Part shown: positions 46,351 through 55,370 of the stretch, piece after piece
Position numbering within the stretch: position 1 is the first letter of the stretch
Layout of the letters: every line of letters starts with the position of its first letter
Origin: an uncultured Clostridia bacterium
GTDB lineage: Bacteria > Bacillota > Clostridia > Oscillospirales > Ruminococcaceae
Assembly: GCA_945910815.1 (NCBI GenBank)
Contig: CAMDZD010000009.1
Coordinates: forward strand, 1-64,000
DNA length: 64,000 bases
Direction: 5' to 3'
Made by a program: the position numbers and the translations under genes
The notes under the pieces: generated by a model
What the model was told of the DNA's origin: nothing
The model's database searches: none
The model's input: only the letters and a program-made list of their open reading frames with translations

Positions 46351-46845
46351 TCAGAGTTCAAATCCATATATATGGTCATCCATAACATAGCCGTGACCTA
46401 TTTCGGTAATTTCGCTTCTTATACGCTTCATACCCATTTTTTCATAAATCGGGACAGCATTGTTATGTATATTGACAGTAAGCCAAATCATAGTATTTCC
46501 GTTTTTTCTTGCAATATCCTTTATAAATTCAAAAGCCTGCCTTGCGTATCCGTTTCCCCTGAAAGCCTTTTTGATATAGAGCTTTGAAAGAAAAAGTGTA
46601 TTGTCAGGCTTTTCGCATATTGCAAAATATCCGATTTTTTCTCCGTCAAGCACGAAGTTATAGTACTGATAGCCTTCTTCATCAATCTGAGCGGAAATAG
46701 CCTCCGGTGACTGGAATTTATCAACCATATAATCAATCTGGTCTTGGGAAAGAATACAGATAAAATGCTGATTCCAGATTTCACGGGCAAGGTCAGAAGT
46801 TTCTCTGATTTCCTCCGGAGTGACTACCTTTTTAAATTCCAACAT
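46351..46845 (-). CDS. GNAT-family N-acetyltransferase
   Basis: 164 aa from the ATG at 46845, preceded by AAAGGA; upstream codons in the frame lie in the promoter region. Acetyl-CoA motif A is visible as LYIKKAFRGNGYARQAFEFI, followed by WLTVNIHNNAVPIYEKMGMK. Substrate unknown. A TTGACT/TATAAT promoter lies upstream. Confidence 0.88.
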   Translation of the reverse strand: MLEFKKVVTPEEIRETSDLAREIWNQHFICILSQDQIDYMVDKFQSPEAISAQIDEEGYQYYNFVLDGEKIGYFAICEKPDNTLFLSKLYIKKAFRGNGYARQAFEFIKDIARKNGNTMIWLTVNIHNNAVPIYEKMGMKRIRSEITEIGHGYVMDDHIYGFEL

Positions 46846-46897
46846 AAAAACACGTCCTTTCGTGAAAAAAAACAAAACGTTCAAAGCCGTTTTCACT

Positions 46898-46926
46898 ATT
46901 ATACTATCTTTTTCGCCGTTAGTCAA
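46898..46926 (-). promoter_or_regulatory. Promoter of the GNAT gene
   Basis: TTGACT (46921-46926), 17 bases, TATAAT (46898-46903) on the minus strand. Confidence 0.8.
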
Positions 46927-46955
46927 CAGAAATTTTAATTTTTTTAAGGAAAAAA

Positions 46956-46978
46956 AGGGCAGTCAGAAAAACTGCCCT
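46956..46978 (-). terminator. Terminator of the YfhO-like gene
   Basis: AGGGCAGT/ACTGCCCT stem, followed on the minus strand by a T-run. Member of a GGGCAGTCA-type hairpin family in this window. Confidence 0.8.
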
Positions 46979-46985
46979 TAAAAGA

Positions 46986-49900
46986 TTAATCTTTATTTTT
47001 ATTGTCATCGTCAGACTTTTCGGAATTGTCTTTTTTATCTATTTCTTCAATATCGATATTTGCAACAGCACCCTTTGATTTTATAAGCTTGTTTGCCTTT
47101 GATTTAACCTTTTCCTGAGCTTTAATCTGTTCTTCTTCAAGCTTTTTCTTTTTTTCAGTAAGCTGTGCATATATAGCTTTATCGCTCTTAAGATAAATCA
47201 AAACAATTATAGCTATACCAAGAATAAGTGTTATAATTCCGAGATTAAATCCAGGGGGAGTATATTTCATAGTAACGGTATGCGTACCCGGTTCAAGCTC
47301 AATTCCGATAAATGCCTTGAGAATTTCAACAGGTTCAACTTTTTTGCCGTCTACCTTTATATTCCAGCCGGGTTCAGTCGGGATTGTTGTAAGCATAATC
47401 TGACCTTCTTCAGCAGTAATAGTTCCCTCAATGTATCTGTCATTGTAATCGGTAATTTCCCACTGATTCTGTTTGAGAAGTGCAATATCCTCATCAAATA
47501 AATCCTTGTGGAACTGATAGAACTGGAAATCTTTAATTATAGTATATTCTTCCTTGTCGGGTTCGGTTGAATTAAGTCTGACAGTAAGACGAACTTCAAT
47601 TTCGGTACCGGGTTCAAAAGAGCCTACTCTTACTATTGAATAGTTATGATTTTCAAAGTATGCACCTGAACCAAGTGACTTATGATTTGTAAACTGACCG
47701 TCTGAACCTTTTTCAGATGAAATCCATGTATTAACGGCTTTTTCGTTCTGTGTTTTAAGATACATATATATATCATCGCTTGTCTGTGCCGTAAAGTGTA
47801 TATTGATTATAGGGTCAACAGCATCTGCATCTGCTGTATATAATGTCTGGTCTCCGTATGGTGAAACCTGAATCTGCTGTGTTGAGATTTCTGTATCAAG
47901 ACGTGTATAATATTCCTTGTTGCCGTTTATAAGGATAGAACCATTCTGATTGAGGAAATCTGTATTTCCCGTTGATGTGCTGAGGAACATATTCTGACTG
48001 TTGAAAGGATTGTCATTTCCGAGGAATGCGAGATTTGTTATAGACTTGTCAATCATATATCCGATTGAAAGAGCATCGGGATTTCTGTATACAGTAAGCT
48101 TTTCGTCCTCACCCTTGTTGTTTTTGTAGTCATAGCTGAAAACAGGTTCATAATCGGGATTAAGCAGACTTGAATTTTTGTTGTCATCTATAACATACTT
48201 TATTCCGAGCATTGAATCCGCAAGAGGTGTATTTCCGTCATAGCGTGTAACATAGCTTCTCATAGAATAGCCCATAGTTTCTATGAAGTTGATAATTTTT
48301 GTATTCATTACAGAGCTTGAATGTGATATTCCTCTTAATCCATATGCAAGGTTATCGTTTACACATCTGAAGAATGTTTTTTCAGCTCTGTAAAGACCTG
48401 TATCATATTCTTCAAGGGCATCTGTAACACCACGTCCCGCCTGAATTTCGTTATAATATGAAGTACGTGGAGAATATGCAACTTCCTCATCAATCTTTTT
48501 GAAAGAATCAAGAGCATTATAACAAGCTTCAGCTGATATAACAACAGTCATCACGCCTGATATTATATTAACTGTTTTGACTTTCTTTATATTCTTGCTT
48601 ATGAAGAAAAGACCTACAAGGTATATTCCTGCAAGAATCATTCCGAAAACGAATGTCATAGCTGTATCAACATAAACTATATTGCCCTTTTTGATATAGT
48701 TAAAGCTCGGCATTTTTGCATCAAAATACATTACAAGTGCAAGTATGCCGATAAATACTCCGGCAATCTTTCCGGGAGTAAGCTTTAATCCCTCAAGCTT
48801 CGAGAATGTAGTTACTGCCATTGATACAAGTACAAATGACATAAGGAATGAATATCGGTAAGGCAACCAGTTCGGAGTCTGTCCGCCGTGCCACATCATA
48901 TCAGCAGGCTTGATATACATACTGAAGAAAAGCACTGCAACAAGGAATGTATAGCCAACTTTCTTATTCCATTTTATATCTTTGTTCATATAGAAAAGCG
49001 GAAGGAGAACAGTAGTAATCATACCGCAGTATATTTCAGGCTTACCATGCATATTTACAGAGTAATACTGATTCGGAAAAAGACATGGCAAAAGCTCAAT
49101 CGGTGAAAACTGCGTTGAAAAGCTGTAATCAGGCTTGCCCGAAAATTCAAACTTACCGAGTGAAAGTGCATTGTATACCGGAAGTATCATAAATGCACTG
49201 CACATCAATACAACTATGGTACACAAGCCGAATATTACTGTCTTTTTCAAATAGTCCTGTGCTTTAAGCTTTGTATCTGTTCCGAAGAAAAGATAATAGA
49301 AATAGTAAAGTGCTGTAAATATTGCAATCATAAAGCCGATATAGAAATTGGCTACAAACATTATTGCAAGAGGTATTATGTAGTTTATTTTTCTGCCGTC
49401 ATCAATAAAATGCTCTATTCCGAGTACAACAAGCGGTAAAAATACAATACCGTCAAGCCACATCGGGTCTATTGTCTGAATTACTGCATATGCCATCATA
49501 GCGTATGCTGTTGAGAACATCAGAGACTGTAAAGGCTGAATATTCTTTGATTTGCGTATATAGATACTGAATGTAAGTCCCGCTGTTCCGAGCTTGCATA
49601 ACTGCATTATCATGATACTTTCAAGAATCATTGTTCTTGGAAGAAGTATCGGTATAAGCGTAAACGGGCTTGCAAGATAGTATCCTATAATACCCATAAA
49701 TTCACCGGAGAGGTCTCTGCTCCAGTTGTAGAAAAAGCTTCCGTCCCCCCAGAAAGCGTCTCTTATTGCCTCAAAGTAATAAATATACTGACCGTTAAGG
49801 TCGAGTGCAAGAACAGAACCTTCCTTGCCAAACGGATAAATGTCGAAATTGGCATATGCAATCAATACCAGTACTACCGGCAGAAAAAATGATGCAAGAT

Positions 49901-49991
49901 ACATATAGTTTCTGTCAAACCATCTTTTCAGTCTGTTTCCGGAAGTTTCGGCAGGTATCGGCTGATTTATGCCCAAAGTTTTACTTGCCAT
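46986..49991 (-). CDS. YfhO-family large membrane protein (GT-C-like)
   Basis: 1001 aa from the ATG at 49991 with AAGGAGG upstream. Has the YfhO hallmark DLNGQYIYYFEAIRD and YNWSRDLSGEFMG in the first extracytoplasmic loop, at least ten helices, a large C-terminal exoplasmic beta region, one last TM, and a charged Lys/Glu coiled tail. YfhO relatives work in lipoteichoic-acid or teichoic glycosylation as GT-C enzymes; the specific role here is inferred. Confidence 0.85.
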   Translation of the reverse strand: MASKTLGINQPIPAETSGNRLKRWFDRNYMYLASFFLPVVLVLIAYANFDIYPFGKEGSVLALDLNGQYIYYFEAIRDAFWGDGSFFYNWSRDLSGEFMGIIGYYLASPFTLIPILLPRTMILESIMIMQLCKLGTAGLTFSIYIRKSKNIQPLQSLMFSTAYAMMAYAVIQTIDPMWLDGIVFLPLVVLGIEHFIDDGRKINYIIPLAIMFVANFYIGFMIAIFTALYYFYYLFFGTDTKLKAQDYLKKTVIFGLCTIVVLMCSAFMILPVYNALSLGKFEFSGKPDYSFSTQFSPIELLPCLFPNQYYSVNMHGKPEIYCGMITTVLLPLFYMNKDIKWNKKVGYTFLVAVLFFSMYIKPADMMWHGGQTPNWLPYRYSFLMSFVLVSMAVTTFSKLEGLKLTPGKIAGVFIGILALVMYFDAKMPSFNYIKKGNIVYVDTAMTFVFGMILAGIYLVGLFFISKNIKKVKTVNIISGVMTVVISAEACYNALDSFKKIDEEVAYSPRTSYYNEIQAGRGVTDALEEYDTGLYRAEKTFFRCVNDNLAYGLRGISHSSSVMNTKIINFIETMGYSMRSYVTRYDGNTPLADSMLGIKYVIDDNKNSSLLNPDYEPVFSYDYKNNKGEDEKLTVYRNPDALSIGYMIDKSITNLAFLGNDNPFNSQNMFLSTSTGNTDFLNQNGSILINGNKEYYTRLDTEISTQQIQVSPYGDQTLYTADADAVDPIINIHFTAQTSDDIYMYLKTQNEKAVNTWISSEKGSDGQFTNHKSLGSGAYFENHNYSIVRVGSFEPGTEIEVRLTVRLNSTEPDKEEYTIIKDFQFYQFHKDLFDEDIALLKQNQWEITDYNDRYIEGTITAEEGQIMLTTIPTEPGWNIKVDGKKVEPVEILKAFIGIELEPGTHTVTMKYTPPGFNLGIITLILGIAIIVLIYLKSDKAIYAQLTEKKKKLEEEQIKAQEKVKSKANKLIKSKGAVANIDIEEIDKKDNSEKSDDDNKNKD

Positions 49992-50037
49992 TGGTTTCCT
50001 CCTTATTATTTTTTGCAAAAAAGCATAATATGAAATA

Positions 50038-50066
50038 ATTATACTACATATTATCAGTTTTTGCAA
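50038..50066 (-). promoter_or_regulatory. Promoter of the YfhO-like gene
   Basis: TTGCAA (50061-50066), 17 bases, TATAAT (50038-50043) on the minus strand. Confidence 0.75.
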
Positions 50067-50168
50067 TAGTTATATAATATTTTTTTAAATTCATCCTCTC
50101 TATATTATTTACGATAAGAATTTTTATTTTGCTTCATAATTTTTCTCAGTTTTTTTGAATTTAAACTA

Positions 50169-50197
50169 TTGACTTTTTCATTAGTTGCTGATATAAT
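50169..50197 (+). promoter_or_regulatory. Promoter of tRNA-Thr
   Basis: TTGACT (50169-50174), 17 bases, TATAAT (50192-50197), 10 bases before the tRNA. Confidence 0.85.
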
Positions 50198-50207
50198 ATT
50201 ATTATAT

Positions 50208-50283
50208 GCTTGTGTAGCACAGCCGGTAGTGCAGTTCATTCGTAATGAACAGGTCGCAGGTTCGAACCCTGTCACAAGCTCCA
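50208..50283 (+). tRNA. tRNA-Thr (anticodon CGT)
   Basis: 76 nt with encoded CCA. Acceptor stem GCTTGTG/CACAAGC pairs perfectly; anticodon stem GTTCA/TGAAC encloses TTCGTAA, anticodon CGT; T arm GGTTCGAACCC. Confidence 0.95.
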
Positions 50284-50294
50284 CGCGAAAAAAG

Positions 50295-50315
50295 GGGAGC
50301 AATATTCTTGCTCCC
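50295..50315 (+). terminator. Terminator of tRNA-Thr
   Basis: GGGAGCAA/TTGCTCCC stem, then TAAGCTTTTT. Two further hairpins follow: GGGCAGTCA/TGACTGCCC near 50335 and CCGCAA/TTGCGG near 50355. Confidence 0.65.
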
Positions 50316-50412
50316 TAAGCTTTTTAAAGAAGTCGGGCAGTCAAATGACTGCCCCGCAAAAAAATTGCGGTTTAAAATTATAATATTTCTTTCTTGCCAG
50401 CATAAAAATTTT

Positions 50413-50452
50413 TAAAAAATCCCCTGATTTTAAAAAAATCAGGGGATTTTTT
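50413..50452 (-). terminator. Terminator of the small membrane protein gene
   Basis: Long perfect inverted repeat of type AAAAAATCCCCTGATTTT against its complement, giving a GC core flanked by T-runs in both directions, directly after the stop at 50456. Confidence 0.85.
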
Positions 50453-50455
50453 GCA

Positions 50456-50713
50456 TTAATCGTTTTTCAGTTCCAGTTTTACCATTACTTCATCTTCAAC
50501 TTTAGCAGGCATAAAAGCATAAATGAGATTGCCAATTCCGAAAGTCCACCATATTGTTAAAATGGCAACTTTTAAGTGGTCTTTTTTCTTTGTTTTTACA
50601 AGAAGTGCATTGGTTTCGCCACGTGTTTGAACTTTATAGCCTGTTGTGATAAAATCGTCAATAATTTGCTCAAATTCTTTTTGAGTAGAACATCTTCTGA
50701 TTCGGCTTGCCAT
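50456..50713 (-). CDS. Small membrane protein under XRE control
   Basis: 85 aa, unknown. A basic N-terminal half (RIRRCSTQKEFEQIIDDF), one hydrophobic helix with WWTFGIGNLIYAF (about 50-68) and an acidic tail. AAGGAGG before the ATG. Divergent from an XRE-type gene, with matching palindromes on both sides of its consensus promoter, so it is probably repressed by that protein. Confidence 0.75.
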   Translation of the reverse strand: MASRIRRCSTQKEFEQIIDDFITTGYKVQTRGETNALLVKTKKKDHLKVAILTIWWTFGIGNLIYAFMPAKVEDEVMVKLELKND

Positions 50714-50739
50714 AAAAAAATCCTCCTTATTTTATTTTT

Positions 50740-50814
50740 GCACCTATATAAGTGCAATATTATTATAAAACAAATCTATAATAAAGTCAATACAAATTGC
50801 ACCTATAAAAGTGC
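50740..50814. promoter_or_regulatory. Divergent control region with paired operators
   Basis: Two 16-bp near-palindromes, GCACCTATATAAGTGC (50740-50755) and GCACCTATAAAAGTGC (50799-50814), enclose a minus-strand promoter TTGACT (50785-50790), 17 bases, TATAAT (50762-50767). Most likely binding sites of the adjacent XRE protein. Confidence 0.75.
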
Positions 50815-50842
50815 AGAATTTTGATGAGAGGATTTGTGCATA

Positions 50843-51070
50843 ATGAACAAAGCAATTGAAAGCAAGGTAGGCGATAATATAAGAGTTATAAGAGAAAAAA
50901 GAAAAATGACACAGGAACAGCTTGCTACAAAAATTCAGTTAAGAGGCTGTGACATTACAAGAAGTGCTATTGCCAAAATTGAAGTCGGACAAAGACATCT
51001 TTATCCTGACGAAATTATTTTACTTAAGGATATACTTAAAGTAAGTTATGATGATATTTTTAATATATAA
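50843..51070 (+). CDS. XRE-family repressor
   Basis: 75 aa from the ATG at 50843 (GAGAGGA upstream; a TTG three codons earlier is less likely). Complete HTH_3 domain: IRVIREKRKMTQEQLATKIQ, ITRSAIAKIEVGQRHLYPDEI. The sole gene on the plus strand between its operators and a terminator. Probably an autoregulated repressor of the divergent membrane-protein gene. Confidence 0.88.
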   Translation: MNKAIESKVGDNIRVIREKRKMTQEQLATKIQLRGCDITRSAIAKIEVGQRHLYPDEIILLKDILKVSYDDIFNI

Positions 51071-51077
51071 ACAAAAC

Positions 51078-51103
51078 GGGCAGTCAAATTGAAATGACTG
51101 CCC
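51078..51103. terminator. Terminator between XRE gene and ilvE
   Basis: GGGCAGTCA/TGACTGCCC 9-bp stem followed by TAAATTTTTATTT on the plus strand. Near-identical in stem to the hairpin at 50335. Confidence 0.75.
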
Positions 51104-51118
51104 TAAATTTTTATTTAA

Positions 51119-52186
51119 TTACTTAACTTCAACAGTCCAGCCGAACTTATCTTCAATTCTGCCCCACTGGATACCGGTCATAGTGTCATAAAGTTTCTGG
51201 GAAATCTTTCCGATTTTGTTATCGTTTATTTCCATAACCTTGTCATTCCATTTAAGATGTCCTACCGGTGATATAACGGCAGCTGTACCGGTACCGAATA
51301 CTTCATCAAGCTTGCCGTTGTCGTAAGCGTCAGCAACTTCCTGAATTGTTATACGGCGTTCTGTAACTTTAAGACCCCAGCTCTTGCAGAGTTCAATAGA
51401 AGATTTTCTTGTAATACCCGGAAGAATTGAACCCTGAAGCATAGGAGTGATAACTTCACCGTCGATAACGAAGAATATATTCATAGCACCAACTTCTTCA
51501 ATATACTTCTGTTCAACGCCGTCAAGCCAGAGAACCTGTGAATAATTCTGCTTGTGAGCCTCGTCCTGACCTATGAGAGATGCAGCATAGTTACCACCAG
51601 TTTTAGCAAATCCCATACCGCCTCTTACAGCACGTACATATTTGCTTTCAACATAGATGTTTACAGGGTCAAGACCGCTCGCATAGTAAGCACCGGAAGG
51701 AGAGAGGATAATTACAAACAGATAATGTGAACCGGGCTTTACGCCAAGGAACGGGTCAACGGCAAATATATAAGGTCTTATGTAGAGAGATGAGCCTTCA
51801 GTATGCGGAACCCAGTCCTTTTCGATTTTAAGAAGTTCCATAAGGCACTGCATAGCAAGTTCCTCATCAAGATGAGGGATAACAAGACGCTGATTTGAAA
51901 CATTAAGTCTCTTGAAATTTTCATCGGGGCGGAAAAGCTGAATTTTATTGTCAGCAGTTCTGTAAGCCTTCAAGCCTTCAAAAACAGTCTGACCGTAGTG
52001 CAGGCACATAGCAGCAGGAGAAAGCTCTATATTTCCGTAAGGCTTGATTTCAGGGTCATGCCAGCCCTTGCCTTCATCATAAGGCATAACAAGCATATAA
52101 TCAGTAAAGATATGACCGAAACCGAGCTTGCTTTCATCGGTTGGCTTAGCTTTAAGCTGTGGAGCTTTTGTAAATTTGATTTCCAT
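51119..52186 (-). CDS. ilvE: Branched-chain amino-acid aminotransferase
   Basis: 355-aa PLP fold-type IV enzyme (last step of Leu/Ile/Val synthesis). PLP and substrate regions: [23 protein letters not shown]-like segment [11 protein letters not shown], and [12 protein letters not shown]. Size fits the long BCAT group. GAGGTCG 9 bases before the ATG. No T-box leader seen upstream. Confidence 0.94.
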   Translation of the reverse strand: MEIKFTKAPQLKAKPTDESKLGFGHIFTDYMLVMPYDEGKGWHDPEIKPYGNIELSPAAMCLHYGQTVFEGLKAYRTADNKIQLFRPDENFKRLNVSNQRLVIPHLDEELAMQCLMELLKIEKDWVPHTEGSSLYIRPYIFAVDPFLGVKPGSHYLFVIILSPSGAYYASGLDPVNIYVESKYVRAVRGGMGFAKTGGNYAASLIGQDEAHKQNYSQVLWLDGVEQKYIEEVGAMNIFFVIDGEVITPMLQGSILPGITRKSSIELCKSWGLKVTERRITIQEVADAYDNGKLDEVFGTGTAAVISPVGHLKWNDKVMEINDNKIGKISQKLYDTMTGIQWGRIEDKFGWTVEVK

Positions 52187-52213
52187 TATTATCGACCTCT
52201 TTGATAAAAAATA

Positions 52214-52330
52214 TTATTCGCTGACAGTAATATATTTTTTACTGCAGAATTTGCTGTATACCATAAGTATGCAGAAAACGGCAGTTATTCCAGTAATTAC
52301 TGCAAGTGTTGCTTTAAGAAATTTTTTCAT
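52214..52330 (-). CDS. Small single-pass membrane protein (38 aa)
   Basis: Starts MKKFLKATLAVITGITAVF and ends SKKYITVSE; one hydrophobic helix. An AGGAGG sits 6 bases before the ATG, as strong as in any neighbour, which supports translation. Same strand as ilvE and just upstream of it. Function unknown. Confidence 0.6.
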   Translation of the reverse strand: MKKFLKATLAVITGITAVFCILMVYSKFCSKKYITVSE

Positions 52331-52469
52331 AAATGACCTCCTGAAATAGAATGTCAAGGATATTATAACACTTTTAGCGGAAATTTTCCATAATATCCGG
52401 AAATTTTTTGATTTTTAAATAGAAAAATGCAGTTAATAAGAACTGATATAATTATACAGTTTTCACAAA

Positions 52470-53288
52470 TCAGATATAATAAACAGGAATTTCGGGCGGA
52501 TTAAAAATCCTCAGCTTGCCGAGACCTCCCGAAACAAGAAGTTTCATGCCGTTTATTTCAAAAATACCCTTTGAATACTGCGGAAAGAATTTTCTTTCGG
52601 GGGAAAGCAGAGGAATACCGAAAAATCTTATTATACCGCCATGAATGTGACCGCAAAGCGTATAATCGGGATTTAATGAGGAATACGTTTCGGCAAAAAA
52701 AGGACTGTGAGCTGTAAGAATATTTATACACTGATTATCAAAATTCCCCAAATCATTAAAAATCTCATCGGCAGAATATCCGTCAAGATTTTTATAGGAA
52801 TCATTCTTCTTGTATACAGAATATTTCAGTGATGCACCTGTTATATTGATTTTCCTGTTGTTTATTATAATGCTTTCGGATTTATTGTCAAGAATGTGAA
52901 CGCCTTTATTTTTCAGAATGGATATAAATTTCTGATATTTATCGGGATAAAGCCTTTGCATATCGAGTTCATGATTTCCGAGTGAAAAATATACCGGAGC
53001 AATATTTACAAGCTTCTGAATAAATTTTTCCGTGCCGTCAAGCGATTTGCAGTCCCTTGTAATCAAATCACCGCTGAATATAATTATATCAGGATTAAGC
53101 GAGGATATTTTTTTAATAAGTCTGCTGTTATTTTTGCCGAAAGAACGCCTGTGCAAATCGGAAAGATGTACTATTTTTATTTTGTCCTTACCCGTATTAA
53201 AAAATTCAGTTCGTGTGACAAGAATCAATTTATTTTCTATCAGAACATATATAATAAAAGCTGTTATAATAAATACTGCAGTTTTCAA
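52470..53288 (-). CDS. Membrane-anchored metallophosphoesterase
   Basis: About 272 aa with a TTG start at 53288, because GGAGG lies 5 bases upstream; an earlier TTG at 53312 lies inside a terminator hairpin. N-terminal TM, then metal-site motifs HLSDLHRR, FSGDLITRD, SLGNHELD and CGHIHGG, the YkuE/YaeI pattern. Likely acts on a phospholipid-type substrate; this is inferred from the family. Confidence 0.88.
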   Translation of the reverse strand: MKTAVFIITAFIIYVLIENKLILVTRTEFFNTGKDKIKIVHLSDLHRRSFGKNNSRLIKKISSLNPDIIIFSGDLITRDCKSLDGTEKFIQKLVNIAPVYFSLGNHELDMQRLYPDKYQKFISILKNKGVHILDNKSESIIINNRKINITGASLKYSVYKKNDSYKNLDGYSADEIFNDLGNFDNQCINILTAHSPFFAETYSSLNPDYTLCGHIHGGIIRFFGIPLLSPERKFFPQYSKGIFEINGMKLLVSGGLGKLRIFNPPEIPVYYI

Positions 53289-53311
53289 AGCACCCTCCGA
53301 TTTAAAAAACA

Positions 53312-53341
53312 AGGGACTGTAATTTTTAATTTACAGTCCCT
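53312..53341 (-). terminator. Terminator of the 49-aa protein gene
   Basis: AGGGACTGTAA/TTACAGTCCCT stem-loop following the stop at 53356 on the minus strand. Confidence 0.7.
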
Positions 53342-53355
53342 TTATTGATTTTGTG

Positions 53356-53505
53356 TCAGCAAAGACCTGTATCGTCATAGTCCTTCCATTTTTCATAGTA
53401 AGCCCTGTTGCTTACGCCTCTCCATATGATATATACAACTGAACCTATTGCAAGGAAAACTGCAAGGAGAAGCGGAATAAGACCATAATTTTTCTTTTTA
53501 TCCAT
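53356..53505 (-). CDS. Small single-pass membrane protein (49 aa)
   Basis: Starts MDKKKNYGLIPLLLAVFLA, then a helix and a hydrophilic tail with YYEKWKDYDDTGLC. GGAAGTG lies before the ATG. It follows the pspA-like gene on the same strand and precedes a terminator. Unknown function; a membrane partner for the PspA-like protein is possible. Confidence 0.65.
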   Translation of the reverse strand: MDKKKNYGLIPLLLAVFLAIGSVVYIIWRGVSNRAYYEKWKDYDDTGLC

Positions 53506-53524
53506 AAAAAATCACTTCCAGTTG

Positions 53525-54202
53525 TCAGTTATTTTTTCCCATTTCAGCCATAAGTCTCTGAAGTTCAGCATCTACCTTTGAATCTGTCTGGAGCTTTTCA
53601 AATTCATCTGAATCATCATTGCCCGAATCAGTGCCGGCTATATCGGCAAAGGCATCAGCCTCTGCCTCCTTGCGGATAATCTTATCTTCCATTCTGTCAA
53701 ATTTTTCAGAAGATGAAGAAGAATCCATACCGCCAAGGGACTGTGCGAGATTTTTCTTTGTATCAGCCATCTGTGAACGTGCAATCAGCATAGCCTGACG
53801 GCTTTTAGCCTCATCAAGCTTAGCCTTGACAGCCTCAACCTGATTTTCAATAGCTTCAGTCTGTGTTGAAATTGTATCATACATTTCCTTATAGTTTGCA
53901 ACATCTTCATCAGCCTTGACTTTTTTAGCAAGAGCTTTTTTAGCAAGTTCAGTATCACCAGCCTGAAGTGCTGATTTAGCTTTTGATTCCCATTCAGCGG
54001 AAACTTTCATAGCATCTTCATACTGTCTTTTTGCAAGTCTTTCGCTTGTTTTAGCCTTTCCGAGAGCCTCAGTAGACTTTTTTAGTTCCTTCTGCATATC
54101 GATTATAATCTGCTTGACCATTTTTTCGGGGTCTTCAGCACGGTCGATAAGGTCATTTACATTTGATTTAATAATGTCACTGATTCTGTTAAAAATGCCC
54201 AT
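53525..54202 (-). CDS. pspA: PspA/IM30 (Vipp1) family protein
   Basis: 225-aa almost entirely alpha-helical protein, starting MGIFNRISDIIKSNVNDLIDRAEDP, with the canonical PspA N-terminus and long coiled coils (about 25-165), then an acidic tail. ESCRT-III-like membrane-remodelling or stress protein at the inner face of the membrane. Own promoter. Confidence 0.92.
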   Translation of the reverse strand: MGIFNRISDIIKSNVNDLIDRAEDPEKMVKQIIIDMQKELKKSTEALGKAKTSERLAKRQYEDAMKVSAEWESKAKSALQAGDTELAKKALAKKVKADEDVANYKEMYDTISTQTEAIENQVEAVKAKLDEAKSRQAMLIARSQMADTKKNLAQSLGGMDSSSSSEKFDRMEDKIIRKEAEADAFADIAGTDSGNDDSDEFEKLQTDSKVDAELQRLMAEMGKNN

Positions 54203-54273
54203 AATTGAAATTCTCCTTTTATTTTGATTAATTGTAATGCCTTTAATATTCTATGCCGTGAGTTTATGAATAT

Positions 54274-54302
54274 ATTATACATGAAATTAACAGAAATGTC
54301 AA
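54274..54302 (-). promoter_or_regulatory. Promoter of pspA
   Basis: TTGACA (54297-54302), 17 bases, TATAAT (54274-54279) on the minus strand. Confidence 0.8.
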
Positions 54303-54373
54303 GCAAAATTCAAATAATTTTTCTAACAAAAAGAGTTCCGCTGAACGCATAGTGAAATCATGGGAACAGTAAA

Positions 54374-54403
54374 AAAGACCGGTTAATTAAAAAACCGGTC
54401 TTT
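54374..54403 (-). terminator. Terminator of secDF
   Basis: AAAGACCGGTT/AACCGGTCTTT perfect stem just after the secF stop (54414). Confidence 0.8.
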
Positions 54404-54413
54404 ATAATGCAGA

Positions 54414-55370
54414 TTAATCCTTTTTAGCCTTTCTTTCGTTGTGCCATACCCAGAGCATAGGAGCAACGCAGAGTGAAGAATAAGCACCCAGTGTCATACC
54501 GAATATAAGCGGAACAGTAAAGCTTAAAAGTGAAGTATATCCGTTTACTGCAACAACGATTGTTACAATAAGCATAGTTGCAACAGTAGTAATGGTAGTT
54601 CTTATTGAACGTGTAAGTGACTGTGTACAGCTGAGGTTGACAAGTTCCTGAAGCTTGGCTTTAGGCATAATCTGTCTATTTTCTCTGATTCTGTCATAGA
54701 TAACAATAGTATTGTTTATTGAATATCCGAGAATTGTGAGTATAACAGCCATAAAGTTGGAGTTGATTTCAAAACCGCATATAATAAACGAACCGTAAAC
54801 AAGCAACAAATCCTGACAGAGTGCAATAATTGCACATACACCCGCAGAAAGACCGCCGATTTTTCTGAATCTGAAAGCTATGTATATAATCAGAACCACA
54901 GCGGAAAGAATAACGGCTACAAGGCATTTTAAGAAAAATTCACGTCCCGATGACGGTGCAACGTCATTTGAATCCACAAGTTCAATTGAAGAATCGGGAT
55001 ATTTTTCCTGAAGCATATCAGTGATTTCAGCCTGTCTTTCAGCAGTAAGACCATTTGCGGAAGTAAAGGAAAGTGTTATATTTGAATCACCTGTACTGAT
55101 ATTCTGACCAACATTTGTTTTTACAGTTGTACCAATAATTTCCTCAACGGAGCTTTTTATACCGTTTTCATCGATTTCGCCCGAATACTTGTAATTGAGA
55201 ATAGTACCGCCCTTAAATTCAATTGCAACATTGATTTTGAGGATAAACGTAGCAAGAATAGTCACAGCTATAAGCGAAAGTGAAATAATAAGAAAAACTT
55301 TTCTTGTACCGCAGAAGTCACGGACTTTTTTTACATTCGGAGAGCCTGTCTGATTTTTATTTTCACTCAT
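54414..55370 (-). CDS. secF: Protein translocase subunit SecF
   Basis: 318-aa six-TM RND-type subunit assisting Sec translocation. IAIEFKGGTILNY-like opening (VAIEFKGGTILNYKY), the SIQNTIV-type region YSINNTIVIYDRIRENR, and TRSIRTTITT. ATG overlaps the secD stop by 4 bases, giving a coupled operon. Confidence 0.95.
   Translation of the reverse strand: MSENKNQTGSPNVKKVRDFCGTRKVFLIISLSLIAVTILATFILKINVAIEFKGGTILNYKYSGEIDENGIKSSVEEIIGTTVKTNVGQNISTGDSNITLSFTSANGLTAERQAEITDMLQEKYPDSSIELVDSNDVAPSSGREFFLKCLVAVILSAVVLIIYIAFRFRKIGGLSAGVCAIIALCQDLLLVYGSFIICGFEINSNFMAVILTILGYSINNTIVIYDRIRENRQIMPKAKLQELVNLSCTQSLTRSIRTTITTVATMLIVTIVVAVNGYTSLLSFTVPLIFGMTLGAYSSLCVAPMLWVWHNERKAKKD

Noticed and set aside
50335..50360. 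Second RNA gene after tRNA-Thr
   Set aside because: The stretch is a set of short hairpins resembling terminators, with no cloverleaf or conserved RNA core.
52331..52469. T-box or other riboswitch for ilvE, and a purine riboswitch for purB
   Set aside because: The leaders are short or lack the conserved T-box sequence and the three-way purine-aptamer elements.
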